Source: Chryseobacterium sp. 6424 (GTDB taxonomy: Bacteria; Bacteroidota; Bacteroidia; Flavobacteriales; Weeksellaceae). Taken from it: a stretch of 64,000 nucleotides of DNA. This document shows positions 45,070 through 54,567 of the stretch, in pieces (position 1 is the first letter of the stretch; every line of letters begins with the position of its first letter). The notes beneath the pieces were generated by a model. It saw only the letters and a program-made list of their open reading frames with translations. It was not told the DNA's origin and made no database searches. Where the stretch lies: NCBI RefSeq assembly GCF_003692615.1, contig NZ_CP023540.1, positions 248,001 through 312,000 of the forward strand. Reading direction: 5' to 3'. The translations under genes were made by a program, and so were the position numbers.

Positions 45070-47985
45070 TTAAAATTTAACTTGCATATTTACACCGTAA
45101 GTACGAGTGGATGGAAGTGAGCCTCCCTCGATACCTTGTATGTTACCACTACCATATGATGCCATTTCAGGATCCATTCCTTTCCAATCAAGACCCCAAG
45201 CAAAAAGATTTCTAGCAAAGGCACCAATACTTATACCTTTAAGCGGACCAACAACTGAATTTGGAAGGTCGTAGGTTAAGGTGATATCTCTTAATTTTAC
45301 ATAACTAGCATCAAAAACATTTTGGGCATCTACTGTGTTATAAAATCCTTTAGCATAAGTTTCGCCACTGATGTTTTTTGTATTTGGTTGTCCATTTGCT
45401 AAGACACCTTGTAGTGTTATTCCATTTTCTCTAATACCGTTTGCCGCTGATTCTTCAATCATACCTGAATACATTCCCCACATATGAGATGTAGAAAAGT
45501 ATTTGCCACCTTTTTGTATGTCTATCAAGAATGATAGATTCAGATTTTGATAACGCAGGGTGTTACGGAATCCCATGTTATAATCAGGAATTACCGATCC
45601 AAGAGATTTAATTTGGGAAGGAACATATAAACCATTTGCACCAATGATTTTATTACCATTTGCATCATATGTGTAATCCGTACCCCAAATCTGACCAAAT
45701 GTCTCTCCTACCGTAGCATATAATTTTGCACGGAATGGAGCTACTGTAATTTCATAATTTTGCACATCCTCATACAGTTCTAAAAGTTTATTATCATTCT
45801 TTGCAAAATTCCAAGTTAAGTTCCATTCAAATTTCTCATTTTTAATTGGTGTTACGAAAACTGTAGCTTCTATACCTTTATTTTGCATTTTACCACCATT
45901 GATGAGTTTAAATGCATATCCTGTACTTGGATCTACTGCTAATGGTGTAATAAGATCATCAGTAACTGCATCATAATATGTCACATCAAATCCAAATCTG
46001 TTTTTCAGAAAGCGCATCTCCAAACCTGCTTCTTTTGTTGTTTTAGTTTCAGGCTTTAAGAATGGGTCATTAAATGTATTTGGGTTCGAGTATCTTGGAT
46101 TTCCTTGGAATGTAGTTCGCACATCCGGATAAGTTACTAAACGATAAGGATCAGTATCATTTCCTGCTTTAGCCCATCCTGCACGAATTTTCCCGAATGA
46201 TAGCCAGTCTGCATTTAGTATGGAAGAGAATACAAAACTACCAGTTACTGAAGGATAAAATACAGGATCTTTAGTGGTTGTAAACCAGTCATTTCGACCG
46301 GTTGCCTCTACAAAAAGCATATCACGATATCCTAATGAAAGTAATCCAAATACGCTGTTTGTCCTTCTCCAAGACTCAAAATTTGACGCACGAGGCTGTT
46401 CAACGCTGTTTGCTAAGCTATAATAATTCGGTTGAACAAGTCCTCCCACGGTTGTACCAGAAATACTATTATATCTTGCATTACGACGAGAAGCGCCAAC
46501 AAAGGCATTGACACTGAAGTCCTCTAAAAATCTTGTGTCAAAATGAATCCGTCCTTCATAAGTGAAATCTGATAATGTACGAGATATATCCGAAAAAGAT
46601 GATTGTGCTTGTGAACCGACAGCTACTCTGTCTGTAATTCTCAAGTTATACATGTCACCATAAACCTTACCGACAGCGTATATTTTATCAGTAATGTTAT
46701 ACGTCATTCCAACATTCCCAAAAAAGCGATGTCTTTTATCAGTTGCAATATTTTCATATACGATCCAATAAGGATTATCGGAATACAGAGGAGTGCCATC
46801 ATCGTAACTCGTCCTGTTCCAGCTCCGTTGATTGCCATTTGCTAATTTATAATCACGCAATTTAACCATATCAAGCTGTCGTTGTCCCCACTGAAAGAAT
46901 TTCTGTCCAACTGAGTTATCTCCATACCCCTGCTCTGGTCTATTGTATCCTTCCGTTAAAACATAATTAAATCCACCATCAACTTTTAACTTATCTGTTA
47001 AAGTAGAATTCATGTTAATTCCGAAGTTATTTTTAGTCAATTCAGAATTTGGAACAATTCCTTCTGTCTTATTGTTGGAAAACGAAAGCCGTACATTTGT
47101 ATTGCCCATTGACTTCGCTACAGAAAATGAATTTGAATATGTAATTCCTGTTCTAAAAAACTTATCAACGTCATTCTCAGGAGCAACCCATGGTATAGGT
47201 TTTAAATAATCATTAGCGAACTCAGGATCGAAAGCGTTCCATGGTAAATACATTAAATTTGGGTCATATTTCGGACCCCAGCTTTCATCAGTAGCATAAT
47301 CGGCAATATTGTACGTAACTCCATCGATAGTTGCAGTATCGAATGTGTCTGATGCACCTCCTCCGTAAAGTCTTTGTAGGTTTGGGTAGATGTATATTGA
47401 TTCCATTGATATACCTGTTTTGAAGGTCATATCAGTTTTGCCTCTTTTAGCTGATTTTGTAGTATAAAGAATTACGCCATTGCCTCCTCGGTTGCCATAC
47501 AAGGCAGCAGCCGGTCCTCCTTTTAAAACAGTAACGCTTTCGATATCATCAGGATTAATATCAGCTGTTGCATCACCAAAGTCGCGTCCTCCTGCTCCTC
47601 TTTGAGTGCCCGTCGAGTTATAGTTGCCATTGTCAAGCGGAACGCCATCTACAACAATGAGTGGTCTGTTATCTCCTGTTACAGAACCAGCGCCTCGAAT
47701 CAGAATACGGGAGGAGCCTCCCAAAGAAGACGGAGCAGTAACCTGTACCCCCGCCACATTGCCTGACAGGGCACTAAGGGCATTTTGTTGATTTGCTCTG
47801 GAGATTACGTCGCCACTTACTTCTTGCGCAGCATAACCAATTGCCTTCTTTTCTCTTCTAATACCCAAGGCAGTCACTACCACACCTTCGATATCCTGCG
47901 TTCTGGCGGTATCAACCTGCGCATTTACCAAAGCAAATGATGAGGTAAGAACTACTGCTAAAACGCTTGTTGTTAGTTTCTTCAT
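45070..47985 (-). CDS. second SusC/RagA TonB-dependent transporter
   Basis: 971 residues. Signal peptide (VVLTSSFALVNAQ), then directly the TonB-box-like IEGVVVTALGIRREKKAIGYA, the plug (RPLIVVDGVPLDN, VLKGGPAAALYGNRG) and the barrel ending in VNMQVKF. Like the PUL SusC it lacks the carboxypeptidase-D-like N-terminal domain. ALGIRREKKALGY is the signature of a large SusC subgroup often linked with SusD_2 partners. Isolated pair between argS and rnhB; substrate unknown. Confidence 0.93.
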   Translation of the reverse strand: MKKLTTSVLAVVLTSSFALVNAQVDTARTQDIEGVVVTALGIRREKKAIGYAAQEVSGDVISRANQQNALSALSGNVAGVQVTAPSSLGGSSRILIRGAGSVTGDNRPLIVVDGVPLDNGNYNSTGTQRGAGGRDFGDATADINPDDIESVTVLKGGPAAALYGNRGGNGVILYTTKSAKRGKTDMTFKTGISMESIYIYPNLQRLYGGGASDTFDTATIDGVTYNIADYATDESWGPKYDPNLMYLPWNAFDPEFANDYLKPIPWVAPENDVDKFFRTGITYSNSFSVAKSMGNTNVRLSFSNNKTEGIVPNSELTKNNFGINMNSTLTDKLKVDGGFNYVLTEGYNRPEQGYGDNSVGQKFFQWGQRQLDMVKLRDYKLANGNQRSWNRTSYDDGTPLYSDNPYWIVYENIATDKRHRFFGNVGMTYNITDKIYAVGKVYGDMYNLRITDRVAVGSQAQSSFSDISRTLSDFTYEGRIHFDTRFLEDFSVNAFVGASRRNARYNSISGTTVGGLVQPNYYSLANSVEQPRASNFESWRRTNSVFGLLSLGYRDMLFVEATGRNDWFTTTKDPVFYPSVTGSFVFSSILNADWLSFGKIRAGWAKAGNDTDPYRLVTYPDVRTTFQGNPRYSNPNTFNDPFLKPETKTTKEAGLEMRFLKNRFGFDVTYYDAVTDDLITPLAVDPSTGYAFKLINGGKMQNKGIEATVFVTPIKNEKFEWNLTWNFAKNDNKLLELYEDVQNYEITVAPFRAKLYATVGETFGQIWGTDYTYDANGNKIIGANGLYVPSQIKSLGSVIPDYNMGFRNTLRYQNLNLSFLIDIQKGGKYFSTSHMWGMYSGMIEESAANGIRENGITLQGVLANGQPNTKNISGETYAKGFYNTVDAQNVFDASYVKLRDITLTYDLPNSVVGPLKGISIGAFARNLFAWGLDWKGMDPEMASYGSGNIQGIEGGSLPSTRTYGVNMQVKF

Positions 47986-48071
47986 ATCAAATTAAATTTT
48001 TCATTGTCACAAATGTGCAAAACTTTTATAAACTGAACAAACATTTTGTTAAATAAATCTTAATAATGTAC

Positions 48072-48096
48072 TAAACCCGCTAATGAAGCGGGTTTA
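48072..48096. repeat. 10-bp perfect hairpin in divergent intergenic region
   Basis: TAAACCCGCT - AATGA - AGCGGGTTTA. No T-run; not at a gene end. Confidence 0.55.
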
Positions 48097-48147
48097 TGGC
48101 AATGAAAGGATGAAATATGTAGAATTATCATAATTTATGGTGTTTTT

Positions 48148-48161
48148 ATGATAATTATCAT
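48148..48161. promoter_or_regulatory. 14-bp palindrome ATGATAATTATCAT, candidate operator for susC-2
   Basis: Perfect palindrome 163 nt upstream of the susC-2 start, with a second palindrome ATTATCATAAT 14 nt away. The GATAAT/ATTATC half-sites resemble Fur-type boxes but lack the usual spacing. Confidence 0.4.
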
Positions 48162-48387
48162 GTCAAATTTAAAAAAGTGATGAATTGCAGTGTATTTTAA
48201 ATAAATTATTTTATCAAATATGCAATAAAACTATGGGATTGCTATTGATATGCGTATTAAAATTAGCTTCATTTTGAAAACACTTTAAGGGCTCAGAAAT
48301 CTTACGCTAATATCAACTGCAACACAATCGCCGGAATCTGCAAGATTTGTATTCATTAAGGCAAAAACTTACGGATATAAATATTTG

Positions 48388-48395
48388 TATTTTTG
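48388..48395 (+). promoter_or_regulatory. -7 box TATTTTTG of the rnhB promoter
   Basis: Exact TAnnTTTG match, 35 nt before the rnhB ATG. Confidence 0.6.
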
Positions 48396-48429
48396 CGCCA
48401 AATAAATCAAGAGTTCATAGCTGAAATAT

Positions 48430-49023
48430 ATGGAACTGAAAAGAAAATGGACGGATATTTACCTGGAAGCGGGGTGCGACGAAGTCGGACGCGGTTGTCT
48501 CTCGGGGCCAGTGGTGGCGGCTGCCGTAATACTGGGTGACCATTTTATGCAGCATTTGGTGGATGACTCTAAGAAATTGACGTGTAAAACACGGACATAC
48601 CTTGATGATTATATCAAAGACCATGTGCAGGACTATGCCGTGGCCGAACTCCCGCCCTCACATATTGATGAGCATAATATCTTGAATGCCAGCATACATG
48701 TGATGCACAAAGCACTGGACCAGCTTAGGACACGCCCCGAACTTATCCTGGTAGATGGCAACCGGTTTCATCCTTACAATTTTATCCCACACCAATGCAT
48801 TGTTAAAGGAGACTCCAAGGTGCTTTCAATTGCGGCCGCCTCTATTTTAGCAAAAAATTACAGAGATCAGTTAATGATCAAACTTCATGACGAATTTCCG
48901 CATTATGGCTGGAAGACCAATATGGGCTACGCCACTAAAGAACACCGCGAAGCACTCAACAGATTTGGCCCCTGCGAACATCACCGCAAATCTTTCCGGT
49001 TAAGTTACATCGAAGAATATTGA
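48430..49023 (+). CDS. rnhB: ribonuclease HII
   Basis: 197 residues. Metal-binding motif GCDEVGRGCLSGPVVAAAV at 19-37 (Asp and Glu of DEVGRG), VDDSKKLT, LILVDGN and the KGDSKVLSIAAASILAK block typical of RNase HII. Removes ribonucleotides from RNA-DNA hybrids. Convergent with yidC, separated by about 240 nt. Confidence 0.96.
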   Translation: MELKRKWTDIYLEAGCDEVGRGCLSGPVVAAAVILGDHFMQHLVDDSKKLTCKTRTYLDDYIKDHVQDYAVAELPPSHIDEHNILNASIHVMHKALDQLRTRPELILVDGNRFHPYNFIPHQCIVKGDSKVLSIAAASILAKNYRDQLMIKLHDEFPHYGWKTNMGYATKEHREALNRFGPCEHHRKSFRLSYIEEY

Positions 49024-49218
49024 TGCTTTTATCTTCCAACTTAGCAAGCTCTTTCCTCATGTGTTCTGCCCTGTTTCGTAAGTGGGTTTCAGAAAGGTTT
49101 ATTTTTGGAAGCAAATCCGCAACATGTCTGCAACGAGACTGCAACAAAACCCAAACAGGAATCTTGTTATTTTAACTGATATTTTAACTGAAAAAACTTC
49201 TTGAAACACCTCCAAAAT

Positions 49219-49250
49219 AAAGTCCACCTCAGCTTGCTGAGGTGGACTTT
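49219..49250. terminator. strong hairpin between rnhB and yidC
   Basis: AAAGTCCACCTCAGC - TT - GCTGAGGTGGACTTT, perfect 15-bp stem, 16 nt after the yidC stop. Probable bidirectional terminator. Confidence 0.8.
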
Positions 49251-49265
49251 AAGTTATAAGAAAAA

Positions 49266-51080
49266 TTATTTCTTTTTATTGGCTTGCTGCTGTTGCAGTT
49301 TTTGCTGCTCCTGCGCTTTTTCCATCATCTCGCGCATCCTTTTCTGGAACTTGCCTTCCTTCTTCGGCTCTTTCTGTTTATTAGCCTGAATCGTAGCATG
49401 GATTTTTTCTTCGTCCAAAATCCAATATTTAATCACCAAAATAATCAGGATGTTAATGGCGTTTGATACAAAATAGTACCATGAAAGTCCGGAGGCCGAG
49501 GTGTTCAGGAAGAACATAAAGGTGATCGGGAAGATGTACATCAATACCTTCATGTTCGGCATCCCTTCCTGTTGTGGTTGTTGAATGTTACCCGAGGTCA
49601 TTACCGTATAAATCAGGATAACGATGGTACAGGCAATGGCGAAAATACTTAAGTGCTCTCCCAAAAACGGAATGTTAAACGGTAGTTTAATTACGTCATC
49701 ATAGGCCGTAAGGTCTTTGGCAAACCAAAAGCTTTTGCCACGCAAGTCTATCATGTTCGGGAAGAAGCGGAAAAGCGCGTAGAATATCGGGATCTGTAAC
49801 AGTGCTGGTAAACAGCCTGCCATTTGGTTCACGCCGGCTTTCCGGTACACGGCCATCACTTCCTGCTGTTTTTTCATCGGATCAGCGTCTTTGTATTTGG
49901 CATTTACCTCATCAATTTCCGGCCGGATGACTTTCATCATCGCACTCAGTTTATGCTGCTTGAACATCACCGGTGACAGGATGATTTTTACGATAATCGT
50001 CATCACGAAGATCACCCAACCTGCGGCAAGTCCCCAGCTGGAGATTAGGTTGTACATGGGGATAAAGAACCAGCGGTTCATGCTTCCGATGAAGGACCAG
50101 CCCAGTGGCAGCAACTCATCGAAGTTCTTGTCATAAGATTTCAGCAGTGGCAAATCCAGTGGCATGAAGTACCATTTAAAATTCTGGTTCAGTTCATTAC
50201 CCGCAAGGTCTACCTGCCCGTTGAAGTTGAATTTCTTCAGGTATTCGCCTTCATCAATCATTTCCTGCGATCCTTTAGCATCTTTGAAACCGGTTTGTGG
50301 TTCAATAACGGCAGCAAAGAACTGTTGCTTGATCGCTAGCCAGTTTAGGGTTTCTTCAGGCTCGTCCATAGAGTTTCGACCGTCGTAGTCGAAACTGCTG
50401 TAATTATCAAATGAATAATTAAATTCGGTGTGGGTTTGCTCTTGCGCACGGCCTTTTTCCATCTCGCGGGCGTTGAAGTCCCATACGAAAGTGGCTTTCT
50501 GGTCGCTGATGAGTTGGCTAAGCCCCTGTGTTTTAACGTTGAAATCTACCGTATATTTATCCTGTAGCGTGTAGATGAACTGTATCACCGCGCCATTGGC
50601 ATTGGCCTGCATGGTAACGGTATTTCCGTTTTGGGTAGGGATGAAAACCAGGTCCTTGGTATTGAAGGTTTTCCCGGTTTTGTCTTTAAACTGGAAGCCG
50701 TAAGTCGCGTTATTTTTATCGAATAACATCAAAGGCTGGTCGTTCTTGTCAGTTTTGCGGTTATAAGCCTGATATTCATTTAATTGAACAGCAGATATTT
50801 GCCCGCCAAGGGTAGATATGCCAAGCGTCAGTTCTTTGTTCCTTAGCTGTACCTGCTTGATCGAGGTGGTCTTCAGGCTGTCATTCAGGTTGGTTACAAG
50901 GGCCGGCTTCGTACTGTTGGCGGCGGCAATTTTGGCGTTTGCGGCTTTATTTTGTGCGTCTAATGCCTGCTGCTCGGTCGCCTGTTTGTTTTGGAAGTAA
51001 AACATGGCTCCGATTAAGATGAGGGAGAACAGGGCGAAGCTAATCAGTTGGTTTTTATCTAAACCGTTATTTTGCTGCAT
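49266..51080 (-). CDS. yidC: membrane protein insertase YidC
   Basis: 604 residues from the ATG at 51080 (MQQNNGLDKNQLISFALFS); an upstream in-frame ATG at 51173 would add 31 residues before TM1. TM1 is followed by the large periplasmic domain of Gram-negative YidC, then the conserved insertase core (AGCLPALLQIPIFYALFRFFPN, SGLSWYYFVSNAINI) and a Lys/Gln-rich cytoplasmic tail. Inserts proteins into the inner membrane with or without SecYEG. Confidence 0.96.
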   Translation of the reverse strand: MQQNNGLDKNQLISFALFSLILIGAMFYFQNKQATEQQALDAQNKAANAKIAAANSTKPALVTNLNDSLKTTSIKQVQLRNKELTLGISTLGGQISAVQLNEYQAYNRKTDKNDQPLMLFDKNNATYGFQFKDKTGKTFNTKDLVFIPTQNGNTVTMQANANGAVIQFIYTLQDKYTVDFNVKTQGLSQLISDQKATFVWDFNAREMEKGRAQEQTHTEFNYSFDNYSSFDYDGRNSMDEPEETLNWLAIKQQFFAAVIEPQTGFKDAKGSQEMIDEGEYLKKFNFNGQVDLAGNELNQNFKWYFMPLDLPLLKSYDKNFDELLPLGWSFIGSMNRWFFIPMYNLISSWGLAAGWVIFVMTIIVKIILSPVMFKQHKLSAMMKVIRPEIDEVNAKYKDADPMKKQQEVMAVYRKAGVNQMAGCLPALLQIPIFYALFRFFPNMIDLRGKSFWFAKDLTAYDDVIKLPFNIPFLGEHLSIFAIACTIVILIYTVMTSGNIQQPQQEGMPNMKVLMYIFPITFMFFLNTSASGLSWYYFVSNAINILIILVIKYWILDEEKIHATIQANKQKEPKKEGKFQKRMREMMEKAQEQQKLQQQQANKKK

Positions 51081-51204
51081 CTTGGGTGTTGAGTTTTTAG
51101 TGATAGGCGCCCCGCTTAATTCACAAAGGCTGACCTGTAATTTTGGCTGACAAAAATACTCATTTTTTTTCAATGAAAGGTCTTTACCGAACGCTTTGAA
51201 AAAG

Positions 51205-51238
51205 AAAGAGATAAAAAGGCGGTGCTGTTTATCTCTTT
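51205..51238 (-). terminator. terminator after pyrG
   Basis: AAAGAGATAAA / TTTATCTCTTT, 11-bp stem with a 12-nt loop, 7 nt after the pyrG stop on the minus strand. Confidence 0.75.
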
Positions 51239-51244
51239 AAGTAT

Positions 51245-52852
51245 TTATTTTCTCGCGGTCGCTTCTATCAGCGCTTTAAAAAGTGGGTGCGGTGTGGCCA
51301 CGGTACTTTTATATTCCGGGTGATACTGCACACCTACATAGAACGGGTGATTTTGCAGTTCCAGCGTTTCTACAAGCCCCGTTTCAGGATTTACACCGGA
51401 GGGGATCAGGCCGTTACGCTCAAACGCTTCCTTGTAATCGGAGTTAAACTCATAGCGGTGGCGGTGGCGCTCGGAAATGCTTTTCGCACCATAGATGTCA
51501 TATAGCCGCGAACCCGGCTTCAGTGCGCACTTCCAGGCTCCAAGACGCATGGTGCCGCCTTTTTCAACTACGTTTTTCTGCTCTTCCATCAAAGAGATCA
51601 CCGGTTCAGGAGTGCCGGTGTCAAATTCAACAGAATTGGCTTTCTTATACCCGAGTACGTTTCTGGCATATTCAATCGTCATGATCTGCATCCCGAGACA
51701 AATCCCCAAAAGCGGGATCTGGTTTTCGCGGGCATAGCGTGCGGCCGATATTTTACCTTCGATGCCACGGTCACCGAAGCCGGGCGCGATCAGCATGCCA
51801 TCAATCCCCTCAAAGGTTTCCTGTAGGTTGTCATCGGTAAGGTCGCCACTGTACACCCATCGCAGGCGCACCTCGGTATTCAGGTCTGCGCCGGCATGAA
51901 TGAAGGCTTCGGCAATGGATTTGTAAGAATCCTGCAGTGATACGTATTTGCCAACCAGGGCGATTTCTACGGTTTTCTTCGGGTTCTGATATCTTTTAAG
52001 GAAGTGTTTCCAGTCTTTAAGGTCAGCTTCTTTATCAGATCTCAGGTCGAGTTCTTTTAAAACAACGTCGTCAAAGTTTTGTTTTTGAAGATAAATGGGG
52101 ACTTCATAAATGGTTTCAAGGTCTTTGCATTCAATCACGTTTTCGAGTGCGACATTACAGAATTGTGCGAGTTTTGCCCGCTGTTCTTTCGGGATTTTAT
52201 GCTCTGTACGGCACACGAGTACATCAGCCTGGATGCCACTTTCCATCAATTGACGAACGGAGTGTTGCGATGGCTTGGTTTTAAGCTCTCCACTTGCCGC
52301 CAAATATGGTAACAGTGTGAGGTGAATTACCATAGAGTTGCTCTCGCCAAGTTCCCAGCGCAGCTGACGTACCGATTCAATGTAGGGTAAAGACTCAATG
52401 TCGCCTACCGTACCGCCGATTTCGGTAATAATAATGTCGTAGTTCTGTTTGGCTAAGATTTTAATCCTGCGTTTGATCTCGTTCGTGATGTGCGGAATTA
52501 CCTGTACGGTTTTGCCTAAAAAATCGCCTTTACGTTCTTTTTCGATAACGGTTTGATAGATTTTTCCGGTGGTTACATTGTTGTTCTGCGAAGTTTGGGA
52601 ATCGAGAAATCTTTCGTAATGCCCGAGGTCTAGATCGGTTTCTGCGCCGTCTTCGGTAACGTAACATTCGCCGTGTTCATAGGGATTAAGGGTGCCCGGG
52701 TCGATATTGATGTAAGGATCAAGCTTCTGAATGGTGACACTGAAACCGCGGGATTTCAGTAAAAGGCCCAGCGAGGCTGAGACAATTCCTTTTCCTAAAG
52801 ATGAAGTAACACCGCCGGTAACGAAGATGTATTTCGTGTTCTTTTTACTCAT
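51245..52852 (-). CDS. pyrG: CTP synthase
   Basis: 535 residues from the ATG at 52852 (MSKKNTKYIFVTGGV); the upstream TTG at 52870 lies in the promoter. Synthetase domain with GGVTSSLGKGI P-loop and SLGLLLKSRG; C-terminal class I glutamine amidotransferase with nucleophile Cys in LLGICLGMQ and the His/Glu pair in YHPEYKS. Converts UTP and glutamine to CTP. Confidence 0.97.
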   Translation of the reverse strand: MSKKNTKYIFVTGGVTSSLGKGIVSASLGLLLKSRGFSVTIQKLDPYINIDPGTLNPYEHGECYVTEDGAETDLDLGHYERFLDSQTSQNNNVTTGKIYQTVIEKERKGDFLGKTVQVIPHITNEIKRRIKILAKQNYDIIITEIGGTVGDIESLPYIESVRQLRWELGESNSMVIHLTLLPYLAASGELKTKPSQHSVRQLMESGIQADVLVCRTEHKIPKEQRAKLAQFCNVALENVIECKDLETIYEVPIYLQKQNFDDVVLKELDLRSDKEADLKDWKHFLKRYQNPKKTVEIALVGKYVSLQDSYKSIAEAFIHAGADLNTEVRLRWVYSGDLTDDNLQETFEGIDGMLIAPGFGDRGIEGKISAARYARENQIPLLGICLGMQIMTIEYARNVLGYKKANSVEFDTGTPEPVISLMEEQKNVVEKGGTMRLGAWKCALKPGSRLYDIYGAKSISERHRHRYEFNSDYKEAFERNGLIPSGVNPETGLVETLELQNHPFYVGVQYHPEYKSTVATPHPLFKALIEATARK

Positions 52853-52867
52853 TAGATTAGGTTTGTG

Positions 52868-52875
52868 CAAAGTTA
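52868..52875 (-). promoter_or_regulatory. -7 box TAACTTTG of the pyrG promoter
   Basis: Exact TAnnTTTG match on the minus strand, 15 nt before the pyrG ATG. Confidence 0.65.
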
Positions 52876-53006
52876 GGGGAATTTGAAAGACGGGGCAAAT
52901 TAAATGTCAAAGTCATTGATGTTGGCTGTACTACGAAGCGTTCAGGTAATGTCAGAAGCGCCGGGCAGGATTTTTGCTGCGGTGATACATTCATAAAAAC
53001 AACCAA

Positions 53007-53834
53007 ATGAAGTTTAAATGGGGCAAAATGAATGCAAATATGTGGGGGATGGTAATTTTCTCGGCCGTGTTTGCGCTGGTATATAAATTTTCGCTGTGGT
53101 ATGCGGCGCAACTTGGGGAGGTGCGCTCTTTTGTATTCGGGTTTGAAAGGGATATCCCGTTCTTGCCATGGACCATCATCCCGTATCTTTCGAGTGGGGT
53201 GTTCTTCTGTGTGGTATTTCTGCTTATTAAGTCACCCGAAGCATTAAGGGTGTTTCTTAAAAGGGTATTACTGATGACGGTGCTGGCTGGGATAGGTTTT
53301 ATTTTGATGCCATTGCAGTTCTCGCAACCAAAGCCACAGGTCTCACACACTATTTTAGGTGCGCTGTTTTGGTTATTGGATGGGGTAGATGATCCTTATA
53401 ACCAGTCGCCCTCGCTGCATGTGGCGTTCGCCTTCGCCTTCTGGACGGTCTTTCGTGAGCTGAAGTCTCCCTGGCGGCACATTGCCGCGGTTTGGTTAAT
53501 GATGGTGGCTTTATCAACTTTAACAACGTATCAGCATCACCTGATCGATGTGTTTACCGGTAGCATCTTGGCGCATGTGGTATTTTTAATCATCCCATCA
53601 CAACCGCGCACTTTTGCCTACCGAAACTTGCATATAGCCAATTTTTATTTTTTGGCTGCGTGGCTGGTGCTGCTCGCTTCATTCCTCATGGCGGAATATT
53701 TCGGTACTGGATGGTTTAATGGTTGCTGGCTTGCAGTGGCATTGTTTATTACAGGTTTCCTTTGCCAGAAATACAGGATAGGGCAATTGCGGCGCGAGGT
53801 CATCCGAATTTCGGTTTTCAGAAGGTTTTTATGA
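53007..53834 (+). CDS. PAP2-superfamily membrane phosphatase/transferase
   Basis: 275 residues with six to seven membrane helices. PAP2 signatures: PSLHVAFAFAFW (Ser/His of motif 2) and TTYQHHLIDVFTG (His/Asp of motif 3). The basic motif 1 (KxxxxxxRP) is not seen; YNQSPSLH instead resembles the inositol-phosphorylceramide-synthase-like branch. Probably acts on lipid phosphates or phospholipid head groups at the outer face of the inner membrane. Its TGA overlaps an ATG of a 32-codon reading frame (53831-53929) of doubtful value. Confidence 0.85.
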   Translation: MKFKWGKMNANMWGMVIFSAVFALVYKFSLWYAAQLGEVRSFVFGFERDIPFLPWTIIPYLSSGVFFCVVFLLIKSPEALRVFLKRVLLMTVLAGIGFILMPLQFSQPKPQVSHTILGALFWLLDGVDDPYNQSPSLHVAFAFAFWTVFRELKSPWRHIAAVWLMMVALSTLTTYQHHLIDVFTGSILAHVVFLIIPSQPRTFAYRNLHIANFYFLAAWLVLLASFLMAEYFGTGWFNGCWLAVALFITGFLCQKYRIGQLRREVIRISVFRRFL

Positions 53835-53950
53835 AAATGGAAACACGTCAAGAAAAACTGATAATAGTCATGCAAGAATCTTTTAACCATGGAAAGAGAC
53901 GTGAATCTAAATCATACAAAACAACTTAACTCACTTAAAATATTAAAAGT

Positions 53951-54478
53951 ATGAAAAGCGCAATGAAATCCCTGTTAACCCTTTTTGCTGTAATTTTCTT
54001 CGGACTTGTCAGTGCACAAACCATTACAGGTAAAACCACTAAGGTGATGGTTGACGGCACTTCCCCAATGCACGACTGGGCCATGACTTCCTCTTCCGCC
54101 ACATTCACCGGAAAAATAGCCGGGAATGCCATTACCAATGTAAAGTTTACGATGCCAGCGAAAAACCTTAAAAGTACCAAAGGCAAGATGATGGATAACA
54201 AAGCCTACGAGGCATTGAAAGCTGATAAAAACCCTACGATCACCTTTACAGCGGCCTCTCTAAATACCGGTAAATCGAACGTAGCCGGTAAACTTACCAT
54301 CGCGGGCGTAACAAAGGATGTAAGCTTTCCGGTAACAGTAACTAAAAACGGGGCCTCTTACCAAATCACTGGTACCGAAGAGGTGAAACTCTCTGATTAT
54401 GGGATGGCACGCCCAGGTTTTATGGGAGTAAAGACAGGTGACGCTATTAAGATAACTGTGAATATCACCGCCAACTAA
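53951..54478 (+). CDS. YceI-family lipid/isoprenoid-binding protein
   Basis: 175 residues; MKSAMKSLL followed by a signal peptide (FAVIFFGLVSAQ). The beta-barrel lipocalin-like YceI domain spans the mature protein (TSPMHDWAMTSSSATFTGK, NPTITFTA, KLTIAGVTKDVSFPV, GVKTGDAIKITVNI). Periplasmic; members bind polyisoprenoid quinones or lipids. A second ATG at 53963 is possible. Terminator 25 nt downstream. Confidence 0.9.
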   Translation: MKSAMKSLLTLFAVIFFGLVSAQTITGKTTKVMVDGTSPMHDWAMTSSSATFTGKIAGNAITNVKFTMPAKNLKSTKGKMMDNKAYEALKADKNPTITFTAASLNTGKSNVAGKLTIAGVTKDVSFPVTVTKNGASYQITGTEEVKLSDYGMARPGFMGVKTGDAIKITVNITAN

Positions 54479-54502
54479 ACCTTCTTATTTTAGCATAAAT
54501 AT

Positions 54503-54529
54503 AACCGCTTTTTACAGGCGGTTTTTTTT
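54503..54529 (+). terminator. terminator after the yceI-like gene
   Basis: AACCGC / GCGGTT stem followed by an eight-T run. Confidence 0.8.
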
Positions 54530-54567
54530 CGTTGTGGTATTTGAAAAAAAATAGAGAAATTCGCAGT

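Larger units (their letters stand above)
47986..48429. other. divergent intergenic region between susC-2 and rnhB
   Basis: 444 nt with no gene. Holds a strong hairpin (48072-48096), two AT-rich palindromes (48124-48134, 48148-48161) and the rnhB -7 box (48388-48395). Confidence 0.6.

Noticed and set aside
48956..49147. 63-codon minus-strand ORF overlapping the end of rnhB
   Set aside because: Partly antisense to rnhB. The unique part (NLSETHLRNRAEHMRKELAKLEDK) has a coding-like look but no family I recognise and no start signal, so not called.
53831..53929. 32-codon ORF overlapping the PAP2 gene stop by ATGA
   Set aside because: Coupled start is suggestive, but the peptide is short, charged and unlike any known protein.
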